The position numbers and the translations under genes are program-made. DNA of 64,000 bases from Isoetes taiwanensis (taxonomy: Eukaryota; Streptophyta; Lycopodiopsida; Isoetales; Isoetaceae), in the NCBI GenBank assembly GCA_021234155.1, contig JAJEKV010000015.1, forward strand, positions 10,874,101 through 10,938,100. The letters are read 5' to 3'. Under the pieces are notes generated by a model. The model was not told the DNA's origin, did not search any database, and worked only from the letters and a program-made list of their open reading frames with translations. Positions 45,037-56,404 of the stretch are shown here, in pieces (position 1 is the first letter of the stretch; each line of letters starts with the position of its first letter).

Positions 45037-45245
45037 CTTTTTGATTAAATGGTGCGGGGATCTCGGTTTCGCGATCTTTGGAGATTTGAAGCGAAAGATG
45101 GGGCAAATGGCACTTGATTAAAGGAGCCCTTCCTTCACAATCGGCGGGGTTTTGATTAAATGGTGCGGGGATCTCGGTTTAAAGCGATCTTTGGAGATTT
45201 GAAGCGGAAAAGGGGAAAAAGCGTTACTTGAGTAAAGGGGAGCCC
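45037..45245. repeat. Tandem duplication, two units of about 113 bp
   Basis: Each unit starts tttttgattaaatggtgcgg and carries gatctttggagatttgaagcg. The units differ by a few indels. No gene is recognised in 43,453-46,536, which otherwise holds only short chance frames. Confidence 0.85.
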
Positions 45246-46536
45246 TAGCCACCATTACTCTATGTCTTTGCACTTTGGTTGGAAAAAGGCCATACCTTTC
45301 TGGGATTAGGAGTGCGAGCCATAGCAAGTTGTAGCCATATTCGAATTGTGCATATCGATCACGTGCATAGGGTAGCCATATCAGGAGTTGTGCACGAGTT
45401 AAGCCATCAAATGTCAGCTTCTAAATTGTAAAATCGCCGGGAGTAATATGCGAGGGGATAGGTCTTGGGTAGCGGCATTAGAAAGAGAATCACAGGCTTA
45501 GCAAGCTAGCTTTGGGGCAAGAGAGACCACAATAAGAAAATGGAGGAGACAACAACGAAAGTGGGGAGGTAGGGGAAAAGGCGGAAGCGAGAGGGCCGGC
45601 GGTCAAAAAATTTGGGCAAGTGTTTGTTTACAGTCACATTCTTGGCATCGGACCATATCCCTTGGTGGCAACACGGCGTGTCCCAAAAATCGACCATGAC
45701 CAATGCCTGCTTCTATTAACGGGCTTATTCAGTAGCATTTACTCTATAGAATCGACAACCAATTACCTAGTCCAGACAGACGGATTTGCACAGCCGGATT
45801 AGAATGTATGTTGAACCCTACACATTTTTTTAAAACAAGAGAAATCTAGCATCATGAAACAAGCAGAGAAATTGAATCGAACACCGATTTGGCCAGAAAT
45901 TAAAGGCATTAAATAATTGAGCAGTCGAGTTAAGAGGACAGAGATGAGTTGTTGGTTCTCAGACGCAGATGTTGATGCCAGGAAAAGTTTTCTATTTTTT
46001 GTTCTTTTTTCATGGACTTCAATGATTAATGCTATTTTAGTCATTGGCATTGCCTGGATTGAAGGACAACCTCAAATCTTAGAGTGTGGCATATGGATTA
46101 AGTCATCTTTGTCTTTTGCATATGCATTCGAGTATTTGCAGATGACAGACCAATAGATGAAAATGAGTTTGCTTTAGGGCCTTATAGAATTATGACTATC
46201 TGTAATGATGAAAAGGTCATTTATTTTTTTGATGTCCACAACATTTTCCTTTTATAACCAGGTTTCACTATTATTCATTTCGTTTTCTTTGTGTCTCGAT
46301 TTCTTGATCAGCAGTGTTTGCATGCATAGTCGATATATAAAATATGAAACAAAACTCTAAATCCCCCTTTTCCTTCTAAAACTTGATATTTTAATCAAGA
46401 AAGTTGGCCAAAACTGACATCTTATTTGCTTTCTCAGGATTTAGGATGTAATGGTTCTTAGTCTGGCCTGGAATTTCGTGCATTAGAAAACACATTGGTC
46501 CTCTATTTATGGACCACACTTCATCATCCTTTCTTT
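45246..46536. other. Intergenic, nothing recognised
   Basis: I see no domain, RNA gene or clear repeat. The minus-strand frame at 45,799-46,050 and the plus-strand frame at 45,917-46,156 overlap and look like chance. Confidence 0.4.
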
Positions 46537-46538
46537 TT

Positions 46539-46592
46539 GGGTTGCCCCTAGGGGGCAAGCCTTGGTCTATGTGGCTTTATAGCATATTCCAT
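46539..46592 (-). mobile_element. SINE-like element, 3' fragment
   Basis: Only the last 54 bases of the SINE-like family remain: minus-strand ccctaggggcaaccc with an A-rich tail (aaaaagaaagg). Truncation of the 5' side is typical of LINE-driven retroposition. Confidence 0.45.
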
Positions 46593-47187
46593 TTGTTCTG
46601 TACTCAATTCTTAAAAGGTATTTCACATTTGGAACATCCATTCTCACAAGGGAGATGTAGGCCAAGTGGCTATCACATGGTATCCAAGAGCCTATGTCAT
46701 ATCTGTGTTAGAGCAGGAACATAATTAGGCATGAGTATGGCATTAGTGGCCACGATTTCCACGACCTTAAATATGCAATGTAAATCTAAACTTGCAATAT
46801 TCTTACCCTCCTAGGATCTATTCCTTATGCTTTTAAAGATTTTTTCAGTAAATCAATTTCAAAATATCCGATCAATAATAAAGGACAAAATTGCATCATA
46901 GGCAACAGAGCATAGTGTAAAACTTTTTGCTCAAACTTGAGATCCTTCTGTTCATATTTGAGGACCATACAGGTCGATTTCTTTTGTTATGTACCCACTG
47001 GGCATATTTAAACGGATGCAACATTGAAGTCCATGCCATTATTAAAGGTATCAGACCTTTTTGGCTAAAGATTCGCATGAGCGAATACCAAGGTTCAACT
47101 CCTGCATGTTCTTTCGCATCTCAAGGAAGTCCAGAATTGAGATCTATTCGACTTACCACAAAACTTCTTTTGCAGCGGGTTGGAGAA
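46593..47187. other. Intergenic with primer-site-like and tRNA-like words
   Basis: catggtatccaagagcctat (near 46,678) and aaaggtatcagacc (near 47,046) resemble LTR primer-binding sites. The second is followed within 60 bases by ggttcaactcc, a B-box-like word. This could be an LTR-element leader or a SINE head. It does not fold as a complete tRNA that I can support. Confidence 0.3.
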
Positions 47188-47236
47188 GAGAAATGTTCGC
47201 GGCAGCCTTGCGGCCGCGGCGATAAATTTCTTGTAA
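47188..47236. repeat. GC-rich hairpin word, copy 1
   Basis: A 48-base word (agaaatgttcgcggcagcc, then ggccgcggcgataaatttc) shared in the same orientation with 53,031-53,076. It is an imperfect GC-rich hairpin in AT-rich surroundings and may be an LTR R-region stem-loop. Confidence 0.7.
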
Positions 47237-47239
47237 AAA

Positions 47240-47602
47240 ATAATAACAATGCCACTTCCTTATCTAATGTTTTTTTTTTTATATAATAAACATGAGAAGT
47301 TGGTATCCTAGTCCCAACTTTGGCTAGCCCCGGTAATGTGCCCATAGCCTGATTACGGGCTTATGGTCTGCTGTATAGCAATTGCGCCCTTGGCATCCTA
47401 TCGGTGGTGCTCCCGTGAGAATTCCATCAAGGGTTCATTAATATTGACAATGCCCCTAGAAGCACACTTTTGTAACATGGTGCAAAATAAAGGCATGATA
47501 CTATAAAAAAAGTTTGAAGATTAAAGAGGCAAAGTTCTGCACGGCATGGTTGAGCTATGCTACTAATTGGTGCAAACATTCTTTTCGATAAAATGATGCA
47601 CA
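47240..47602 (-). repeat. Inverted fragment of the dispersed repeat (equivalent to about 5,920-6,240)
   Basis: The reverse complement of the 3,832-6,536 repeat appears here and stops at gatgcaca (47,602). Its continuation restarts at attcacaaag (53,330). The piece was split by a 5.7-kb block. Confidence 0.85.
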
Positions 47603-47797
47603 TTGTTCATGTACCCTTAAGATTCATAACTTAAAGATTAAGCATGAACGCTTATCTAATCCTAATATTGAATCCAAATTGTAGCATAGAATAGATGGCT
47701 TAGTCTTATCATTATTGTTGAGAAACGTAAAGAACAATTTTCTCAACATATATAAGGCAGTTACATTTTCTGTTTGATGCTAATATTTTTTCCCCAG

Positions 47798-47860
47798 GAA
47801 AAAACCTGAGAGAGACACGTGTCTTTAAAAACCTGAGAGAGACACGTGTCTTTAAAAAGG
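47798..47860. repeat. Two 30-bp tandem units with G-boxes
   Basis: aaacctgagagagacacgtg occurs twice, followed each time by tctttaaaaa. Each unit holds the palindrome gacacgtgtc, centred on CACGTG, the plant G-box that binds bZIP and bHLH factors. Whether it acts as a promoter element is unknown. Confidence 0.8.
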
Positions 47861-48189
47861 AATAAATGAAAACAAAAAAAAAAATTTGACGTCCTTTCTT
47901 GCTCTGCAAGCAATCCGTGGCAATCCCTTTCTTGCTCTTGCTCTGCTCTGGCTATGGCAAATCCGTCTTAGAGCCTCCTAGCTCTCGGCTTACGCCCGAT
48001 GGCCCATTCTCAAGCTATTACGAGGTAATTCTTATCGCCCTCTGCCGGCCCCATTACGGCTCCTTGGCTTGTGAAGGTCGGCTATGGCGGATGGGCTGAA
48101 GCTCCACGAGCACTTTCGAAAGCTCCATTTTACATGCGTTTTTTGCTTCGTCTGCACCAAAATCCAAGGCTTTTCGGATGTTTTGGGGT

Positions 48190-49250
48190 TTCTTCATCTT
48201 CGACTTTGAACCCGGGTTGATCCGTGATGAGTACCCTCTGTTTCTTGATTACGGCGGCTTTGGAATCGGGGGAGATTATTTCCTTTACGCTCTTATTATG
48301 TCGAATATTCTAACACCAAAACCATAGTTAGGAGTTAGCGGTTAGTAGTTAGCTAACGGCTAGCGCCAAAATCCGATGTAACTAGTTAGCTACAAAGTTA
48401 ATAGCGTGTTATTTTTTTGCCAAAAAATATATCGATTTTAACAATTTGAAACATGATCTTGACTAATCGATCATCTTTGATTCTAAATATGCAATCGAAT
48501 TTGAAAATACTTACTCTAACATGCTAAAAATCGGAACATACTCAAATATCGAGAATATGCGGGAAGAAGAAAGATCTACGATACATGTCTAAAACATCTA
48601 CGATACATGTCTAAAACCAATCATCTTACCTCGTCTTACGAAACCTAAAGGCTCGACTCGGGAACCGATTTGGAGGAAAAGATTGTGGCTCGAACTCATG
48701 AATCTTGTGGCTTCATTGTAGCTCCAAACAAACCAAGACCAAAACGTATCAGGCGAGATTTCGGTGTGATTAACAACTCTTTTAGGTCAAGTTTTTGTGC
48801 ATATTTGGATTCGTCTCGGAAAAACAGGCACAATGGTTTTTAAATTGGCGTCTGTCATATTTTGGCCAAAAAATAACGAGGTTAGTTTTTGTTAGTTAGT
48901 TAGCTAACGGCTAACGAGTTACATTTTGGGGATAACGAGTTATCTGCTAACCATGACCAAAACCAGGGGGCTCTTTTGTCGCTGCTGTGTTTGCCATGCA
49001 AGGAATTGGAATTCTAGTCGCTGCAACCATCTCGATTATTGTTTCTACGGCTTTTAAGGCGAATTTCCAAGACCAACTTTTTGCCGAAAATCAGTTCTGT
49101 CCTTTGCTCCACAGGCTGACTTTGCGTGGAGAATTATTTTCATGGTTGGGGCGAATGAGGGATGCACTGAAAGCGGCCAGATACACTGCTGCTACGGTTG
49201 AAGGCAACATACAGAAGGCCACTGCGGACATGGCCAGGGGGTCATGACAA
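48190..49250 (+). pseudogene. PHT1-type phosphate transporter gene fragment, split by a MITE
   Basis: Before the MITE the sequence reads a damaged FGIGGDY region (48,269-48,322). After it comes a segment with VAAVFAMQGIGILVAATISI (48,972 on), then, in another frame, PQADFAWRIIFMVGA, and finally ARYTAATVEGNIQKATADMA to about 49,245. These match, in order, the middle of plant PHT1 proton-phosphate symporters of the plasma membrane (the GGDYPLSATIMSE signature, the FAMQG helix, and the loop with ARYTALVA). Removing the 633-bp insert and one 8-bp target duplication rejoins the frame around SNTKT. The N- and C-terminal thirds are missing. It is a non-functional fragment. Confidence 0.75.
48323..48955. 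mobile_element. hAT-like MITE in the PHT1 fragment, 633 bp
   Basis: Flanked by identical 8-bp duplications ACCAAAAC (48,315-48,322 and 48,956-48,963). The ends are imperfect terminal inverted repeats: CATAGTTAGGAGTTA at the left and CATGGTTAGCAGATA as the complement of the right, 12 of 15 matching. Subterminal zones are rich in gttagc/gctaac words on both sides. No transposase is present. The 8-bp duplication and subterminal motif clusters fit the hAT superfamily. Confidence 0.75.
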
Positions 49251-49415
49251 AGTAGATCTGCAGCCAGAAACCCCGACAAAGAGGCTGGAAAGAACAATAT
49301 GGGTTATTTAATTTGGGAATTTGCAAGGAAACATGGAATTCAGCTCATGGGCATGATAATCTGGGATCAAAGGCAGCTCATGGGCTCCAAAGGTACATGA
49401 TAATCTGGGATTTGA

Positions 49416-50058
49416 TTAAGGTTCAGCCATCGTCACAAATCTTACAAATACTGCAGGTGGATCATTTGTAAGAATGGCATATCCGACCTTCGCCATTGGC
49501 ACAATCTGGACAGGTCCTACGGATCTCCTTCTGTTATTCCCTTCTTCTACCCATCGGTTTTCTTTCACCGCAGGCCAAAGACTGACATAGCTTCCCGCAG
49601 ATTCGGATTTGTCTCGGGTATTTTGATGCAAAGATTTTATTTTTTCTAATATTTGATCTTTACTGCACTTTGTAAGTTTGTCTGCAAAAACTTGAGCTTT
49701 GGGACACAACGATGGTTCGCAATATCTAAAGCTAGTTTGGATGCTCTGCAGATTTGGGGTGGCAATCTTTAACTTTGCATCTCTATTGCGACATTCCTTA
49801 TTGTATTCTGAGTACCAAAGAGAGCTCCACAAGATGTTTCACCACGCCACTTTTCCGGCCTTTTGATTTGGGAGGATCAATTCCTTGATTCCATTTGCCC
49901 TCAAAATCATCAAATGTCTCTTTTACTCCCAAATCCGTCCAGTGTCTTTTTTCCGCATTTCTCAGCTTTGTGTTTCGTTTCTTCCTTCGATCTTTCTTTT
50001 GCCATAACCCATTTCGCCATCTGATCCAATTTTTTTTTGTTTGTGTCTCATTTTGCAC
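49416..50058 (-). pseudogene. Unidentified gene fragment
   Basis: Two long minus-strand open pieces in adjacent frames (49,798-50,058 and 49,416-49,832) overlap and have natural-looking composition: a Lys/Arg-rich start (KKNWIRWRNGLWQKKDRRKK) and a later SLCPKAQVFADKLTKC. In another frame the end gives TCPDCANGEGRICHS and CSICKIC, a possible zinc-binding Cys cluster. I do not recognise the family. It is probably one exon with a frame break near 49,820. Confidence 0.35.
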
Positions 50059-50853
50059 ATCTGCTTTGATTCAACCGTTGGAAGATTTGCATGGCATCTA
50101 GGAAGCCCCATCTCTTGTTTGTTTTTTGTTTTAATGTTCTATGAGGGCAGTTTGGGAGGGTTCTTCGATTTCAAACAGGTTCAGTAGAGTCAACTGTGTA
50201 AAAAATCCTGGAATACCTTGCACTAGACATATAGTTTGTGGATATCGGTTATAGGGATCTGTAAATCCTTTGGCGAAACAAAATTGCCAAACAAGGGAAA
50301 AAGCTCTATTCTCTTCTCCCGGATTTCACAATTGCATTCGGGACTCTGTTGGTATAATATATGATGGTGAGTTGTGGGTTGTAAACCAAATTATCTTTAT
50401 TTTTTTCTGCAATAGATATTTGGGGCAGTGGAGGTCATGAGTTTGGGGCAAGAACTTTTGGGGCAAGGACTTTCAGGGTTATTGGATCATCGGCTCATCA
50501 TCAATTTTTTATATTCGTATGGTAGACTAACTACTGGTGTGGCATGACTTCCTTTATTCAATTCTTATTCTAAAGTATACTTTTCTTATTTCGCTGAAGC
50601 AAAATCTCAAAAAGCTGCAGATTTTACAAATTATTTGTAGTCCTAGGTGTCACATTTGTGGCCTTTATATCTATTTGTAACACTATTTATGCATGACATC
50701 CTTTGTTTTGATTACAAATCATCATTTGTTTGAAGCCATCACATGCGGCGGCAATTAAATAAGTAGGTTAATATGTCTTAGTAGGATCGATATGATGTTG
50801 TACCGGACTTATGCGACTTGATAAAAATTGGCATTTAGGAGTTAATGCATCCA

Positions 50854-51078
50854 TCATTTACTTATAATTGTTTCTCCCCTAGGCTGCTTTGTATTTTGTG
50901 TTTTACTTTTTTTTTGTATCGGCACATATGGTGCGGAGCTCGACTTTTTTTTTGAAGTGCGGATCTGTTTCATCTGGTCGAAGGCACTTCTGATGACTTC
51001 AAATTTTGGGGGTCGATTGAGGGTCCTTTGTGGGCTAACCTCACTCATTTTGGGGGCACCTCCGGGCTTTGCATCCAT
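50854..51078 (-). other. Possible unidentified coding fragment
   Basis: A 74-residue minus-strand frame beginning MDAKPGGAPKMSEVSPQRTL, Lys/Ser/Pro-rich, with no known domain. It may be part of the same gene as the 49.4-50.1 kb fragment or chance. Confidence 0.2.
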
Positions 51079-53030
51079 CGAAATGTTATAGAACGAGGCT
51101 TAATTTGGAATAATTTATAAATTTGGATGGGGATCCGGCTAGTGCAATCCCATTCGTTTTTGTGCTAGAAATTTTGTTTGGAGTTGAATTCGATATTTAG
51201 CACGAGCAATTACACAAAATTTAGCTTCCGATTTTTGCATTGCAAGATTTAGATTTCATCGAGAATGGACCATCTATGAGAAACACATGACTAATCCTCT
51301 GCTTTTCTTTTGCAGCATTTAGATTAATGGAACATGGCAAAGAACATTTTTACGACATGTAGATTCAATGTTTATGCGGCACATGAACTCAAAGCAACCT
51401 TTGTATAGACAATCGAACTCAATAGGTACCTTTTCTGCTCATCGAGAAAGCAAGATATTTCTACGCCTCGGTCTTTCTATCAGCAGTTTGGAGTGTGGTC
51501 TACTATTTAGATTCTTTTTCAATAATGACGAGCAATGTGCGCCTTTTCTTTCTTCTAGATCACGGAGTTCTTTATCAAGTTTTGTGTATGGGGAAGTTGT
51601 CATTTGAAAAAATTCTTATTAGGTATCCATTTCCACCATATGCCGATACGTTAGCGGACAATGAGAAGCGGAGACAATGATGAGGCGAAGGGTGTATCAT
51701 TAGCTTTTGGTGGCCATGTCTTGAGTAAATGTGTTCTTGCTTCATATGGAGAACCGGTTTTGTTGAAGGACTAGAGTGTAGCTTTAGCGTGTTCCCCGAA
51801 TTTTTATGGGGTTTTTCTCCATTTACTGACTTTAGGCAAATATCGTGATCATCTAGCACCTTGGTGAATTTGGTATTTTCTATCTTGGTGTTTCTTGCCC
51901 AAGTTGGTTTTCTAATAAATCATATCTTGCCGGGGAGATACCATGGTGGAGGATGCACTTGCAAGATGGCCTAATAGAAGGGGTTGAGATGTACACAAGG
52001 CGTATTTGAATTATACTTAAAACACTTAAGTAAGCTTTTACATTTGTATGGATATCCGGTGACATTAGTTTGTTGTGTTGCTTGTTAGAATCAAAGCGCA
52101 TATGTTAGTAAATCACAACTTTTATAAATGCTATTGAAAACTTTTATAGATGCCATGGAAAATTTTTAATATGTTGGGTTGGAGACAACTTATGTTTGAA
52201 AGCCAAGGCTCTAGTTGCTAGTTTAGCAAGACGCACAATGTTTATGATGGTCCTAGATAAGCATGGTTGATATAGAAATAAAGCATGTTGCCAAGATCTT
52301 TGTGGTGAATCTTAGCTTTGGCGACGCTAGGCAAAACCTAGCAAGTAAAATCAAACTATGGTTTTGAAACAAAGTAAATTAACATGTACTAGAGACATAT
52401 CCTAGGAGATCCAATGGACACATTAGCCCTTTATCATTTAGAGCATCCTCTTAGCTTTGCCCGATTGCTAGGCAAATCTAGCAACTAAAAGCAAACTATG
52501 GTTTTGTAGTGGCTGCACCTCAACGTTGCATACCAATGGTGGGTCTAAAAATGATCGATGTCACAGTTTACCCCTCTTAGTCATTTTGGCCTTCTCTGTA
52601 AATAGCATGGCATTCTTGGTCTTTAATAAGAATTATAAAAACCCTTTGGGAGCCTATTGGCAAAGTTATTACGATTAGTCATTAGTCATCGCATGCTAGA
52701 TTATTGAATCCCATCAATAGTTGCTACCTTTGGCTAGCGTAGCGGCTTGACCTACTATTGCCCTACTATCTATCTATCTATTTGACCCCAACACAAATAC
52801 AAAATCGTAAGGGCTTGACAACCCAATGCGCCTTTGTCCAGCTTCAATAAGAAAACATGCTTCAATAAGAAAACATGCTTCAGGATTTTAAGTTTATAGA
52901 GGTCATTAACCCCTCAGTCATGACAATTATCATTTGATTCATGTGCATTTGTATCAAACTTCATTTAGTCAGTCTCGTGGAGGAAATGCTTGCAACACTC
53001 ACTTTTTGAAATAGAGGAGAGCCGGGAAAG
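51079..53030. other. Intergenic, nothing recognised
   Basis: AT-rich. A near repeat of about 45 bases occurs around 52,320-52,370 and 52,455-52,505 (ctaggcaaa..tagcaa, aatcaaactatggtttt). A tctatctatcta run lies near 52,772. No coding domain is seen. Confidence 0.4.
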
Positions 53031-53076
53031 AGAAATGTTCGCGGCGGCCTTGGCCGCCGCGATAAATTTCTTGTAG
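53031..53076. repeat. GC-rich hairpin word, copy 2
   Basis: CGCGGCGGCC at 53,040-53,049, a TT loop, then GGCCGCCGCG at 53,052-53,061 form a perfect 10-bp stem, with weaker pairing outside it (gaaat/atttc). It has the same flanking words as 47,188-47,236. Confidence 0.8.
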
Positions 53077-53394
53077 AAGTAAATTTGATGTTGACATATG
53101 TGGTGTATTTCATTTCACACTTTGAATTCATGATGTTAAATAATCTAATATAAATAGAAGGCAATCACATCGGCCAATGCCATGTGCTTTTTAAAAAATG
53201 TAAGGAAATAATCTAAAGAAAAAAATTAAGCACGTGCCATTACCTCTACAAGGTGCACATAATCTTGAAGAATCCTCAATAATATACTTTTTGGCAAGAT
53301 GCTCAAAGTCCTAATTTTTACTACAGGCCATTCACAAAGCTAAATCTCTCATAGAATAAAGTTATGTTTTGTCAATTAGATACTCGATTATCTC

Positions 53395-53489
53395 GTAGGA
53401 AATGCTAAACAATCCAATAGGAAATAAAAGGTGCTCTCGTGTCTTTGGTTAGGAAATGCTAAACAATCCAATAGGAAATAAAAGGTGCT
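53395..53489. repeat. Local tandem duplication (about 55-bp period)
   Basis: taggaaatgctaaacaatcc and the following 20 bases occur twice, at 53,395 and 53,450. Copies A and B have only one. Confidence 0.85.
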
Positions 53490-53920
53490 GGCCAATGTCA
53501 CGCGTCATTAAGAAAAGGTTGTTCTCTCCCCCTTGCTTGGTTGGTCCAACTGACTATCTATGCACCACACCAGAGAAAGCTACATGCACTTTACCAATTG
53601 GGGAAAGGAGTCTAACTAACATGGGCTGAAAATTGGCTTTACCATTTAATTTCCTCCATAATTTAGAAGCACTATTTTACTTTTGCCAAATTTGCATATT
53701 CAAGTGGAGTAGTATGGTATCTTATTGAATTTTTGCCATTTAATCTTATGCTAATGATACATATTCATTTATACAAGTGCATATGCATAAACTGCTAATT
53801 CGATCTTTCATTTGTGCATATGACATGACGCAAAAACTATTGGTGTGGTGTGTGCATCGGATGTCAATCGGATGCTACCAATATGACATAATGAAAAAAA
53901 TGCTTCCTTTTGTCTTTACA

Positions 53921-54008
53921 ATGAGAATGAGAATGAGAATGAGAATGAGAATGAGAATGAGAATGAGAATGAGAATGAGAATGAGAATGAGAATGAGAAT
54001 GAGAATGA
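53921..54008. repeat. Hexanucleotide microsatellite (GAGAAT)n
   Basis: About 14 perfect units. It grew at a spot where copies A and B have only acaatgaagg, and sits beside a rearranged scrap of the 4,850-4,905 region. Open frames through it are repeat artefacts. Confidence 0.97.
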
Positions 54009-55607
54009 TTTTTATATAAGTCCACTTGAGGCCAATCGGCCTATGGAACCCATAAGGCCTTGACAAACTTATTACAAATGCACTCGGTTCATCTTGTAAA
54101 GAGTTAGAGCATGTGCTAAAGGCCAAATACATGTGCCTAGTCCTTATTTAAATGAAATGATCCTTCATTTAATTAAGGAGAAAGAAGACAAGCCCATTCT
54201 TTGGTTGCGAGGGACAAACCCTAGGGTTGGAGATGTGGCTATGGGGTATATCACGGAATATTCTAATCAAGCGGTGAAGATGCGGGGTTTGTTATGTTTT
54301 GTAGGCTCAGATTAAGGATAGAGCTTAGGGATCATGAATTACGGTGTTCCAACTTTCTTTACATTTTGCATGGTATCGGTGAAGTCGGTTTGTGTTCCTC
54401 TAATTGTAGAAGCAACTTTGCTCAAGCTCTCAAATGGGAAATTTTCCCTTGAATCGACTAGATTGTTGTAGTTTTATGCTTTCGAGCTTATGTTTTCCAT
54501 GCAAGATATGGCGATTTTTGAACCATGAAGGCTTGTGCTTTGCATGCAAGTTTTAAAGATATCTATATGTATACACCTCCGGAGAGAAAAAATCCGGCAA
54601 ATGATTTGTACATGAAACATTATTCTACGGATACCTTAAAAATACTAGATTATTCACCCCCAATAAATGGAAAATGGGTCTGACCTTTAAACGAAAAGGA
54701 GTTTTCCTATTTTGGTGTGTTATGGGAGATGTTTTATTGGTTTGAAAAAAAAAAATAGAAAAACAAAAAAACATTGGCAAGTTTATGAATGATATGTAAA
54801 CCATTAAATATAACATAAATCCCATAACACACGGAAACAAAATTTTCAAATTTTTTTTTTCCAATACAAAAACAATGACAATAATCCAATTCTACTATGC
54901 AAAAACAACCAACCCAGCATCAACCCAGTTCCACTGCTTTGCTAAAAATCAATCCAGCATCAATCCAGGTTAAATCCAGGATTTCGCCACCAGCAGATAC
55001 TTATTATATTATCTTTTATACAGAATTCAGTGGACCATGACATGCTCTGTATTTGCCACTCCTCTTCACAAGCCTCCATATTTGGCTAGGCTAAATCAAC
55101 TCTCCAATAGTAGGTATAAGCGGGACTTGAGGGGGCCCTTTTCTCCTTTAGGTATTAGCGGGGCTCAAGAGGCGATTTGTTGCTTATAACAAACCGATTG
55201 AGGGAATATAATTGAACTTGAGGAAAACCCGAGGATTTCTTGAAGAAAAGAAAAAAATAGAACATTCCCAAGGGGTTTCTTAGCGACAAAAGCGGGGGCT
55301 TCTATAGCAAAAGCAAAATAAGAGCTTAGGTGGCTACCCATTAGCATCACTTTCGAGTTTGGACTGTTTCATGTCAACAATCACGAGGTTTAGCAAATGA
55401 AGACCATTCCCATTTTCAATGGGGTTTCTTGTTCCCTTCCAGCGAGAGCAATGAACCCTAGAAGATAGTTGGTTTGAATGTGCAAGAAAATTGGCCGTTT
55501 AAATGACAAACTCGGGACAAACTCAATTTTCATATCTAGTGATGTGCATCGAAAATTTTTGTGGATGCCGTGCCATCTCACCCAGTTGAATGCCAATATA
55601 AGCGAGC

Positions 55608-55702
55608 GACAAATCTTGTAGTTGAGATGAACTCGGTAAAAAGACCCTAATGGAGACAAATCTTGTAGTTGAGATGAACTACGGTAAAAGACCCTAATGG
55701 AG
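55608..55702. repeat. Local tandem duplication (about 50-bp period)
   Basis: caaatcttgtagttgagatg and the following aactcggtaaaa..gaccctaatggag occur twice in a row within the inverted repeat; copies A and B have one. Confidence 0.8.
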
Positions 55703-56404
55703 ATGGGCCCTTATGTAGGCGGAAAAAAAAAAGGTGAGGAAAATGACATGGGAAGGCAAATCCATGGATATGAGAAACAAGAGGAGCAGGAAAGAAGCGA
55801 CAAAATGAAAAGCCGAATTAGTCTATTGAGAATTGGTCTTGGAATTATAGACTACCTAAAACTCTAGATTTCTTTGGAGCTACAAAATTCTGACGTTTGT
55901 TATGGCTTGGGCAATCACTTTGTCTTTATTCAATTTACAATGTCAATGCTTATGCAGCTTCAACATGGTCGGGTTCAACATGGTCTAGGTGGGTGGATCG
56001 ACTTTTGCCAAGAAGAGTGGTGCATGTAACGGTTTTTTTTAGGTTTAGCAGGAAACAAATGGATGTTTTTAGAGAAGATTGCAAGTAAAACATAGGTGCA
56101 AAAAAGATTTGAGCCTTTGCTCAGCGTGCATCCTACAAATCGAGAGCCAAAAACTATTGTGGAGCCCCAAACCGCAACAGAGGAGGAATTATGTGCAAGG
56201 AAAAGGCTTGGGTAAAATGACAATCCCACAATTTTGACCAGTTAGAACATCCCAATTATGAGTTTAAATCATGCCTAAGTTAAAAAGAAATATTGATGGC
56301 GGTGGATTGGCTCTGGACAAAAAAAAAGGCAAGGACAAGGCCAAAATGCAAACAAAGGAAAGCAAGGCTTAGCAACAAAATAAGTGATTTCTTTTGCAAG
56401 ATTT

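Larger units (their letters stand above)
47603..53329. mobile_element. 5.7-kb block inserted in the inverted repeat
   Basis: Repeat sequence that is continuous in copies A and B is interrupted here. The ends share a degraded short word (tgcaca on the left, ttcaca on the right), compatible with a target duplication. I see no terminal repeats or transposase. The block carries the PHT1 pseudogene with its MITE, an unidentified minus-strand gene scrap and long featureless stretches. It may be several nested insertions. Confidence 0.5.
53330..56400 (-). repeat. Inverted copy of the A/B repeat block
   Basis: Reverse complement of about 2,530-5,925. It runs on into copia 3' LTR and RNase H sequence at its right, just as in copies A and B. 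It is more diverged than A is from B, and also poor in CTG/CAG. Together with the direct copy at 61,531-64,000 it forms a large inverted repeat around the LRR gene. Confidence 0.85.

Noticed and set aside
47040-47115. Possible tRNA gene (ggtatcagacc..ggttcaactcc)
   Set aside because: There is a B-box-like word but no convincing A box, anticodon stem or acceptor pairing. It is better read as an LTR leader or SINE scrap.
53777-54132. Open frames made of Met-Arg or Ile-Leu repeats
   Set aside because: They are translations of the (GAGAAT)n microsatellite.
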